From positions 148,595 through 212,594 of the forward strand of contig NZ_KQ949091.1 in assembly GCF_001514305.1 (NCBI RefSeq): DNA of 64,000 bases, written 5' to 3'. Below, piece after piece: positions 57,540-64,000 of the stretch. The DNA is from Streptomyces dysideae. GTDB taxonomy: Bacteria; Actinomycetota; Actinomycetes; Streptomycetales; Streptomycetaceae. Numbering within the stretch: position 1 is the first letter of the stretch; each line of letters starts with the position of its first letter. The position numbers and the translations under genes were made by a program. The notes beneath the pieces were generated by a model. It saw only the letters and a program-made list of their open reading frames with translations. It was not told where the DNA came from and made no database searches.

Positions 57540-60320
57540 ATGAGACTGAGACGGGGCGCGGCCGTAGCCGCCGTCGCCGGGGGCGGCGCCGTCACCACAA
57601 TGCTCGTCGGTCTGGTCACGAACGCCGTGTCGGAGCAGTCGCGTTGGCCCTCCTGGCTGGGCTGGTTACAGGAGCATCCCTGGCTGTCGTTCGTCATGCT
57701 GGGGGCAGTCACGGCCGGGCTGACGGCGTTGCTCGCCGCGTTCGACGACCGCCGTGTACCTGACCGGAGTCCGCAGCCGACAGTCCGCTCGGATGACGAG
57801 TCGGGCCTGCCCGGCGCGGCCCTGGTGCTGCGGTCTCTGCCGCGTGATGCCACAGCGTTTACCGACCGCGCCGCCGAGCTGGAGTCGCTGGTGCGCTCGG
57901 TGCGTGTCGCGCAGGAGACCGGTGAGGTCCTTCCGGTTCATGTGATCGACGGGATGCCCGGAGTCGGGAAGACGACCTTCGCAGTGCACGCCGGGCATGT
58001 GCTGGCCGAGCGGTTCCCGGACGGGCAGCTCTTCGTCAACCTGAACGGGCACACGACGGGCCGTAGTCCCGTGCAGGCGACCGAGGCCCTGGCCTCGCTG
58101 CTCGCGGCGGCCGGCGTGCCGACACAGCAGATACCCGTCGGTGACGACGTGGGGGCGATCACAGAGGCACGGGCTGTCATGTGGCGCAGTCGGCTCGCGG
58201 GGAAGCAGGCGCTGCTCATCCTCGACAACGCGGCCAGTTATCGGCAGCTGGAGCCGCTGCTCCCAGGTGGAAGTGGCTGTCTCGTGCTGGTGACCAGTCG
58301 TAGGCGGCTGGCCGCGCACGAGGAGGTGGTGGTGCCGGTGGAGGCGCTGCCGCCGGATCACGCGGTCGACCTGTTCGTTCGGCTCAGTGGGCGGCCGGCG
58401 GATGCGCTCGACCGGGACGCGATCGAGGAGCTTGTCCGTCTGTGTGGGTATCTGCCGCTCGGGGTGTCGCTCCTCGCGGCACGGCTGCGGCACCACCCGT
58501 CCTGGAGCGCCGACGACCTGCGCGAACGACTCATGGCAGCCCGCGACCGACTCGGCGAACTGCGGGCCGGGGAACGCGCGGTCGCCGCGACGTTCGAGCT
58601 GTCCTACCGGGACCTCCCGCCGGAGCGGCGGCGCTTCTTCCGGAGCCTCGGTTTCTACGCCGGCACGGATCTCGACGCGTACGTCGCTGCCGCGCTCGGC
58701 GCGGAGTCGATGACGGCGGCCCGCGATCAGCTCGACGCGCTCTACGACGCCCACCTGATCGACGAACACCCCGGGAGCCGCTACCGGCTTCACGATCTCC
58801 TGCGCGACTACGCCCGCGGTCTTGCTGACGAAGGAGACGGCATGGACCACCTACAAACCCTTCGACGTGTATGCACCTACTACCTTGCAGCTCTTGCCGT
58901 CGCCAACGAGCACATCGTCCGAAGCGGCGCTGCGGTCCCGCCACCTCCGGACGGCGCTCAGCAGGTGGAGACCCCGGCCCTGGGGTCCCGAACGGACGCC
59001 CTGAGCTGGCTGGAGAACGAGCGCGCGAACATCCTTGCCAGCATCCGGCGGGCGAACGGGCTCGCCCTCCACGATGTCGTGATCCGGATGGCCGCGGCCA
59101 TGGCACCCTTCCTGCGCCAGTCCGGACCCTGGGACCAGGCAGTGGGGCTCCATCGGACCGCCGCCGACGCCGCCCGGCACGCCGGCGACCGACAGGCCCT
59201 GGCCTACGCCCTTACCGAACTCGGCGTCATACGGCGCTTCATGGCCGCCTACCCCGCGGCGACCGAAGCGCTGAACGAGGCGGTGACGCACTACGACGCG
59301 GTCGGCGACCGGCGCGGCAAGGCGGACGCCCTGAACCAGGCGGGCATCGTCTGGTACCTGACCGCGGACAACGACGCCTCCGCCCGTGCCCAGACCGAGG
59401 CCCTCGCCCTCTACCGCGAGCTCGGCTACCGGCTCGGGCAGGCCAACGCGCTCGCCGACCTCGGCATGGTGCGACGCCAGACCAGTGACTTCGACGCGGC
59501 CGTCGCGGCCCAGTCCGAGGCTATGTCGATCTACCGTGAGCTCGGCGACCGTTACGGAGAGGCCAACTCCCTGCGGGACCTGGGCATCGTCCACTGCCTC
59601 GTGGGCGAGTACGAGCGGGCCGGCGAGCGGCACCGCGAAGCGTTCGACATCTACAGGGAACTCGACGACCGGGTCCACCAGGCATACGCCCTGAACGAGT
59701 TGGGCGTCGTGCGACGGCTCACCGGCGATCTCGATGGCGCGCGCGAAGCCCACACCCAGGCCCTGGAGCAATACACGGAACTCGGCGAGCGGTTCGGCCG
59801 GGCCAACAGCATCCGTCACCTCGGGGTGCTGGACCGCCTGTCCGGGAACGCGGCGACAGCGGTGCGGGTGCTGGAGGAAGCCCTGGAGGCGTATCGCGAA
59901 CTCGGCAGCCGCGGAGGCGAGGCCGCCGCGCTCAGCGAGCTGGGGGCCGCCCGCGCAGTCGTCGGCGAACGGCGCGGTGCTGTCGAGGCGTTCGAGCGGA
60001 GCCTTCAGATCCTGCGCGAGCTCGGCGACCGTTGCGGCGAGGCGGAAGTGCTGAACCACTGGGGAGCGCTGTCGCGTGCCTCTGGCGACGCGGTCGCGGC
60101 ACGCGGGCGATTCGAGCAGGCGCTGGGCCTGGCCCGGGATATCCGCTGCCCGTTGGAGGAGGCGCGGGCACTGGAGGGCATCGGACGGTGCGACCGGATG
60201 ACCGACGATCCCGCACGCGCCGACCGGTCGCTGCGCGAAGCCCTGACCGTGTACCAGCGGTTGGGCGTGAGCGCGTCGGCCGACGACGTCGAACGGCTTC
60301 TGGCGTCGCAGGCGGGATGA
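57540..60320 (+). CDS. Membrane-anchored NB-ARC/TPR protein of a RiPP-like locus
   Basis: A 926-residue protein. Two N-terminal membrane helices (residues 7-30 and 48-68) precede an NB-ARC NTPase with Walker A GMPGVGKTT at 138-146 and LLILDNA as Walker B. The second half is an array of about nine TPR units with the recurring GDRxGxAxALxxLGxVxR pattern. FxsA/FxsB RiPP systems include a TPR protein (FxsT); this one is next to an FxsB-like enzyme. Its role may be sensing or handling the peptide. Confidence 0.85.
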   Translation: MRLRRGAAVAAVAGGGAVTTMLVGLVTNAVSEQSRWPSWLGWLQEHPWLSFVMLGAVTAGLTALLAAFDDRRVPDRSPQPTVRSDDESGLPGAALVLRSLPRDATAFTDRAAELESLVRSVRVAQETGEVLPVHVIDGMPGVGKTTFAVHAGHVLAERFPDGQLFVNLNGHTTGRSPVQATEALASLLAAAGVPTQQIPVGDDVGAITEARAVMWRSRLAGKQALLILDNAASYRQLEPLLPGGSGCLVLVTSRRRLAAHEEVVVPVEALPPDHAVDLFVRLSGRPADALDRDAIEELVRLCGYLPLGVSLLAARLRHHPSWSADDLRERLMAARDRLGELRAGERAVAATFELSYRDLPPERRRFFRSLGFYAGTDLDAYVAAALGAESMTAARDQLDALYDAHLIDEHPGSRYRLHDLLRDYARGLADEGDGMDHLQTLRRVCTYYLAALAVANEHIVRSGAAVPPPPDGAQQVETPALGSRTDALSWLENERANILASIRRANGLALHDVVIRMAAAMAPFLRQSGPWDQAVGLHRTAADAARHAGDRQALAYALTELGVIRRFMAAYPAATEALNEAVTHYDAVGDRRGKADALNQAGIVWYLTADNDASARAQTEALALYRELGYRLGQANALADLGMVRRQTSDFDAAVAAQSEAMSIYRELGDRYGEANSLRDLGIVHCLVGEYERAGERHREAFDIYRELDDRVHQAYALNELGVVRRLTGDLDGAREAHTQALEQYTELGERFGRANSIRHLGVLDRLSGNAATAVRVLEEALEAYRELGSRGGEAAALSELGAARAVVGERRGAVEAFERSLQILRELGDRCGEAEVLNHWGALSRASGDAVAARGRFEQALGLARDIRCPLEEARALEGIGRCDRMTDDPARADRSLREALTVYQRLGVSASADDVERLLASQAG

Positions 60321-60453
60321 GCCGGGGACCTGGCCGGATTCCCTGTGTCGCGGTGAGTGGCGAGGCTGCTACGTTGCGAACCGATTGTTGCTTCAACCAC
60401 CGCCGCCGCCCCGTGCCTGTCATCTCCGGCATGTCCAACACGAGGAGCGTTGA

Positions 60454-60645
60454 ATGCCGTCACGCACGTCCGTTTCCGCGCCGCACACCACGGCCCCCGA
60501 AGATCGGGAGCCCGCCCAGGGCAACGTGGTCCTCGACCGCGTCGCCGCCCGCGTACGGCAGCGGCGGGCAGCCGAGCAGGCCACGACGAACCGTGTCGGC
60601 GACGGCGCCCACGCGGCCTCGCTCATCTGGCCCTGGCCCCTGTGA
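60454..60645 (+). CDS. Candidate RiPP precursor ending in IWPWPL (63 aa)
   Basis: A 63-residue peptide. GAGGAG lies six bases before the ATG, and the stop is thirteen bases before the radical SAM gene. A polar helical leader (VVLDRVAARVRQRRAAEQ) is followed by GDGAHAASLIWPWPL at the extreme C-terminus. Size, position and aromatic C-terminal end parallel FxsA precursors (FxSxx at the C-terminus), but the end here is WPWPL. The Trp residues are probable cross-link sites; this is inferred. Confidence 0.75.
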   Translation: MPSRTSVSAPHTTAPEDREPAQGNVVLDRVAARVRQRRAAEQATTNRVGDGAHAASLIWPWPL

Positions 60646-60658
60646 GGCCGCTCTCTCG

Positions 60659-61822
60659 ATGACCCGGCTCGAAGCCGCAGCCCCTTTCCGGACGTTCATC
60701 CTCAAGGCCGTCAACCGCTGCAACGTCGACTGCGACTACTGCTTCGTCTTCAACTCCAAGGATCAGGTGGCACGGCGGCTGCCCGCACGGATGGACCTGG
60801 ACGTGGCCCGAGCCGCAGCCCGGCGGATCAGCGAACACGCGACAGCGCACGGGCTGCCGACTGTGCATGTCGTACTGCACGGCGGAGAGCCGCTGCTCGC
60901 CGGGGTCCGCCACATGGCCGATGTGCTGGGCACCGTCCGGCAAGGGATTCCAGCGGGCATCGAGGTCCGCTTCGAGCTCCAGACCAACGGAACCCTGCTC
61001 TCCGAAGCGTGGCTGGACCTCTTCGAGCGCCACGAGGTGGTCGTAGGCGTCAGCCTCGACGGGCCGCCCGCCGCGAACGACCGCCACCGGCTCACGCACA
61101 GCGGGCGGTCGAGCACCGCCGCCACGGTGCGCGGCATCGAACTGCTGCGGTCCCGGCCGCACCTGTTCGCGGGACTGCTCGCCGTCGTGGACCTGGCCAA
61201 CGACCCGGTCGAGGTCCATGACTACCTGGCCTCCTTCGACCCACCAGTGATCGACTTCGGCCTGCCACACGGGACCCACGACGACCCGCCGCACCGCGAC
61301 GACCCGAACGTGCCCGAGTACGGCCTGTGGATGAGCCGCGTGTACGACGCCTGGCTCGCCCGCCCCGACCACCAGCACAGCATCCGGATGCTGGAGGACG
61401 TCGTCGCGCTCAGCGCCGGCGTGCGCGGCTCGGTCGAGACACTCGGCCTCGCTCCGCCGACCAGCGTCGTCATCGAGTCCGACGGCACCGTCGAGGGCGT
61501 GGACACCCTGCGGTCCGTCGAGGAGGGTGCCTCCTGGCTCGGGCTCGACGTCTTCGGCCAGTCCTTCGACGACGCCCTCGCCCATCCGAAGCTCCAGCAC
61601 CGGCTGTACGGCAAGGACGCGCTCGCCGAGCAGTGCCAGAGCTGCCCGCTGGTGGAGGTGTGCGGCGGGGGCTACCTCCCGCACCGGTTCAGCACGGCCC
61701 GCGGCTACCGCAACCCCTCCGTCTACTGCGCGGACCTGGAGTACCTCATCCGGCACGTCCAGAAATCACTGCGCCGGAACGGCTGGGATCCGTACACCCC
61801 GACTGCCGCGTCGTCCCCGTAG
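60659..61822 (+). CDS. FxsB-like radical SAM/SPASM peptide maturase
   Basis: A 387-residue radical SAM enzyme. The cluster cysteines are C21, C25 and C28 in CNVDCDYC. The SPASM region near the C-terminus holds CQSCPLVEVCGGGYLPHRFS and GYRNPSVYCADL, a pattern of the FxsB family. Such enzymes form C-C cross-links (cyclophanes) on aromatic residues of peptides. It follows the precursor by thirteen bases. Confidence 0.88.
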   Translation: MTRLEAAAPFRTFILKAVNRCNVDCDYCFVFNSKDQVARRLPARMDLDVARAAARRISEHATAHGLPTVHVVLHGGEPLLAGVRHMADVLGTVRQGIPAGIEVRFELQTNGTLLSEAWLDLFERHEVVVGVSLDGPPAANDRHRLTHSGRSSTAATVRGIELLRSRPHLFAGLLAVVDLANDPVEVHDYLASFDPPVIDFGLPHGTHDDPPHRDDPNVPEYGLWMSRVYDAWLARPDHQHSIRMLEDVVALSAGVRGSVETLGLAPPTSVVIESDGTVEGVDTLRSVEEGASWLGLDVFGQSFDDALAHPKLQHRLYGKDALAEQCQSCPLVEVCGGGYLPHRFSTARGYRNPSVYCADLEYLIRHVQKSLRRNGWDPYTPTAASSP

Positions 61823-61914
61823 CGGGGCCGCACCATGACGACGGACGCAGGCGTTGAAGACGGCGAGCCCAGCCGAGAGCGACACCAGCCGAGAACGACA
61901 GGAGAAGCACGCCG

Positions 61915-62388
61915 ATGAGCGCGACGATCCGTCCCGCCGAAAAGCGGGACGCGGTGGCCCTGGCCGAACTGATCGAGGAGATCGAGCGGTTCTACGGATC
62001 GACCGACGTCCAGCCCTTCGAGGAACGCCAGTCCCAGGTCGAGGAGGCACTCTTCGGCTCCCCGCCCCTCGCATCCGCCCTCGTGGTCGAGGACGAGAAC
62101 GGCGACCTCGTCGGCCTCGCCGCCTACGCCTTCCTCTGGCCGGCGGCGGGCTCCTCCCACTCGCTCTTCCTCAAGGAGCTGTACGTCCGTGACACGCTCC
62201 GTCGGCAGGGTGTCGGCGCCCAGCTCATGAGTGAACTGCGCGCGGTGGCCGCAGCCCGCCCTGGCTGCAGCCGCGTCGAGTGGATGACGGACCGCGCCAA
62301 CCCGGGCGCGCGGGCCTTCTACAAGTCGCTTGGGTTCGCGGAGTTCGACGGGAAGATCGTCTATCGGGTCGACAGCGGAGGGGCCTGA
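61915..62388 (+). CDS. GNAT acetyltransferase of the RiPP-like locus
   Basis: A 157-residue GNAT enzyme: IRPAEKRDAVALAELI, LKELYVRDTLRRQGVGAQLMSEL as acetyl-CoA motif, NPGARAFYKSLGF in motif B. AGGAGA precedes the ATG. It lies 92 bases after the radical SAM gene on the same strand, so it could acetylate the peptide N-terminus or provide self-resistance. Confidence 0.8.
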   Translation: MSATIRPAEKRDAVALAELIEEIERFYGSTDVQPFEERQSQVEEALFGSPPLASALVVEDENGDLVGLAAYAFLWPAAGSSHSLFLKELYVRDTLRRQGVGAQLMSELRAVAAARPGCSRVEWMTDRANPGARAFYKSLGFAEFDGKIVYRVDSGGA

Positions 62389-62717
62389 GCGCGGGCGGGG
62401 TCAACGGGAACATCTGCACTCCTCCGGCCCTGAGTTCGGGTCGCCGGCGGAGTGCAACCCGTCGGCGGGATTACGGTCGGTCAGCATGCCGACGATCTGC
62501 TCGGCAGGGCACCCGGATCGCGGAATGCCGATGCGACGCGGTCGATGTCATTGCCTGCGGGCACTGGGGGCGACACGTCTGACAGAATCTGCGGCACCAG
62601 ATGAGTGGGAGTCCAGGACGGCGGGTCGTGCAGTGCCCTTCCATGTACTGCTCCTGCTATACGGGTGTTTCCCTGTCTTTGATGGGCCCCAAGAGTGTCC
62701 CGCAAACGATCCGGGCG
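62389..62717. other. Gene-free gap
   Basis: No supported gene. Short frames on both strands lack RBS and family likeness. The end of the RiPP-like transcript should fall here, but no strong terminator hairpin is evident. Confidence 0.4.
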
Positions 62718-63134
62718 TCAGGGGTCTTTCGTGTCCAACAGCGGGTTGTCTTCAGAGGCCTGCGTGAGCTCCTCTACCAGCGTCATCCGGCCGGTCATCA
62801 GGACGTCGTGGTTCGCGAAGAGCGTGTCGAGTGCGAAGCGTCGGCGGATGTACGCCGTCCAGGTCACGTCCGGCAAGTCGCCGGACTTGACCATCCGGGC
62901 GCGGCTGGCCTGGGTGAGGATCCAGCGGGCCTGGTCGGCGTCGGCGGTGCGGCCGCCCAGGTCCCGGGCCAGCCGCCACAGCTCGTCGCCGTCGCTGTGT
63001 ACGTCGACGACGGCGACGAGCCCGATGTCGCCCAGGCCGCGTTCGTCGCCGGAGCGGGTGGTGTAGGCGACGGTGAGGCCTTCGAGGGGGAAGACGGTCA
63101 CGCGGCTGGTTGCGGTCAGCTCGGTGAGGGACAC
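62718..63134 (-). CDS. Hypothetical protein
   Basis: A 138-residue soluble protein from a GTG, beginning SLTELTATSRVTVFPLEG. No recognised domain. Downstream of the Cys-rich-tail gene on the same strand. Confidence 0.55.
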   Translation of the reverse strand: MSLTELTATSRVTVFPLEGLTVAYTTRSGDERGLGDIGLVAVVDVHSDGDELWRLARDLGGRTADADQARWILTQASRARMVKSGDLPDVTWTAYIRRRFALDTLFANHDVLMTGRMTLVEELTQASEDNPLLDTKDP

Positions 63135-63213
63135 GGGTGCGGGTCCGTTCTGAGGTGCCGGAGCGGGCGGACCGGCCTGGGGGATGGCCGGTCCGCACTG
63201 GTGGGAGTGGGGG

Positions 63214-63660
63214 TCAGCAGCAGGGGCCGTCGCCGCAGCAGGTGGGCGCGTTGCAGTCGGCGGCGGTGCCCCAGAGCCGGTCGTCGACTTCGAACCCGGC
63301 CGCGCGGATCCTGTCGACGACCGAGGTCATCAGGCCGCGGGTGCGGACCTTGGAGTTGGGCTGGTGGTGGAGGAAGGAGCCGAAGTGCTGCTGACACCAG
63401 TCGGCGTACCAGCCGGTGTGCAGGATGAGTGTGTGCCAGCCGGGATCGACCAGCTGGGAGGGCGCCATGGTGGCGCCCTCACCCGTCGTACCCATGACGT
63501 AGACCAGGGCGAGAGCCTGGTCGACGACACGGTCTGCCACGCAGCGTTCCAGGCCGTACTCGTCGGCGCAGAACGCGGCGAGCATCTCGAAGTCAGAGTC
63601 GGTGACAAAGGAGCGGCCGGTACGCGGCTCGGCGGCGACGGTCGTGGTCATGTAGTGCAC
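63214..63660 (-). CDS. Protein with cysteine-rich C-terminal tail
   Basis: A 148-residue protein from a GTG with GAGG seven bases upstream. The middle (SQLVDPGWHTLILHTGWYADWCQQHFG) resembles small glycine-rich-domain-like proteins of actinobacteria. The C-terminus is ADCNAPTCCGDGPCC with five cysteines in fifteen residues, fit for metal binding or a modified peptide. Function unknown. Confidence 0.65.
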   Translation of the reverse strand: MHYMTTTVAAEPRTGRSFVTDSDFEMLAAFCADEYGLERCVADRVVDQALALVYVMGTTGEGATMAPSQLVDPGWHTLILHTGWYADWCQQHFGSFLHHQPNSKVRTRGLMTSVVDRIRAAGFEVDDRLWGTAADCNAPTCCGDGPCC

Positions 63661-63839
63661 GCATTCACCTCATAGTTGGGGGAACCTCGGATGTCCCTCT
63701 CCGCGAGGCCGAACGCACATTGCGTTCTTGGGAGAGAGGGGGCTTGCGCCCCACCGCGCAGCGAAGCCCCGTACGCAGCGGGGGAACAGCGGGAACTTCT
63801 CTTTCCTCGCGGCCGACTTGCGTTGTCGACCGTGAAGGC

Positions 63840-64000
63840 TCAGAGGCGCGTACCGATCGCGATCCGGTCGTTGCCGGCGAGCCGTACCACCGCCCGGAGC
63901 ACGATCTTCAAGCGGCGCTCGTCGAGGTACTCCACAGTGGCCAGGTACGTCTGCTGCACCCCGGCGATCGACAGCACCAGACTCAGGAACGCGCGCTCGT
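63840..64000 (-). CDS. Partial gene, C-terminal part only
   Basis: An open frame enters from the right window edge and stops at 63840. It encodes ERAFLSLVLSIAGVQQTYL through RIAIGTRL. Codon use is normal for the host. Too little is present to assign a family. Confidence 0.55.
   Translation of the reverse strand, partial: ERAFLSLVLSIAGVQQTYLATVEYLDERRLKIVLRAVVRLAGNDRIAIGTRL

Noticed and set aside
62481..62705. Minus-strand frame of 74 codons after the GNAT gene
   Set aside because: No RBS, no conserved pattern and poor codon use for this genome.

Overview
The window is high-GC actinobacterial DNA. The gene content points to a Streptomyces chromosome: DasR-type operators at a PTS locus, cysO/cysM/mec sulfur genes, DUF397 and DUF5753 regulators, TTA codons in mobile DNA and an FxsA/FxsB-like RiPP locus. 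No species call is possible from the sequence alone.

Chromosomal left part (1-15488). It starts with a CysO-dependent cysteine biosynthesis block (mec, a cysteine-rich leader peptide, cysO, cysM). A membrane-anchored PemK/MazF-like protein, an MBL-fold hydrolase and a PTS pair (EIIC and EIIB, divergent, with three DasR-like operators) follow. Then come rph, a small lipoprotein-like protein, an RdgB/HAM1 pyrophosphatase, tRNA-Leu(UAG), an HNH endonuclease, a GNAT enzyme, bcp, a DUF3618 protein, a GroES-like protein and a class A penicillin-binding protein. The part ends in an ABC exporter operon of two ABC-2 permeases and an ATPase.

Integrated element (15481-41816, about 26.3 kb). The ATPase gene is cut after its Walker A half by DNA flanked by the 8-bp direct repeat CGGGCAGC. 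Joining 15191-15488 to 41817-42544 restores one 341-codon reading frame. A large serine integrase sits at the right end. The element is composite. It carries two VirD4-like ATPases, each paired with a replication-relaxation protein, and also a tyrosine integrase with excisionase next to a tRNA 3'-end fragment. Cargo includes a DUF397/XRE/ATP-binding regulator set, two TetR regulators, three proteins with HEPN-type Rx4H motifs (one translationally coupled to a nuclease-like protein), an HTH plus EgtD-like methyltransferase, a strongly predicted small RNA, and a low-GC cluster of a secreted four-cysteine protein, four tiny membrane proteins and a methyltransferase.

Chromosomal right part (41817-64000). 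After the ATPase remainder come a DUF1707 protein, an SGNH hydrolase, a DUF445 membrane protein, a Tat-exported LAxTG-anchored alginate-lyase-like protein, a beta-propeller-like protein, a methyltransferase, an Lrp/AsnC regulator, a flavodoxin-fold oxidoreductase divergent from an XRE regulator, a DUF2330 protein and an L-glutamate-oxidase-like flavoenzyme. The last large locus is a RiPP-like cluster: an NB-ARC/TPR protein, a 63-residue precursor ending in IWPWPL, an FxsB-like radical SAM/SPASM enzyme and a GNAT acetyltransferase. Unrecognised genes close the window.

The best candidates for something undescribed are the WPWPL RiPP locus, the composite element that splits and could restore an ABC exporter gene, the HEPN/nuclease pair, and the secreted protein with its string of tiny membrane proteins.
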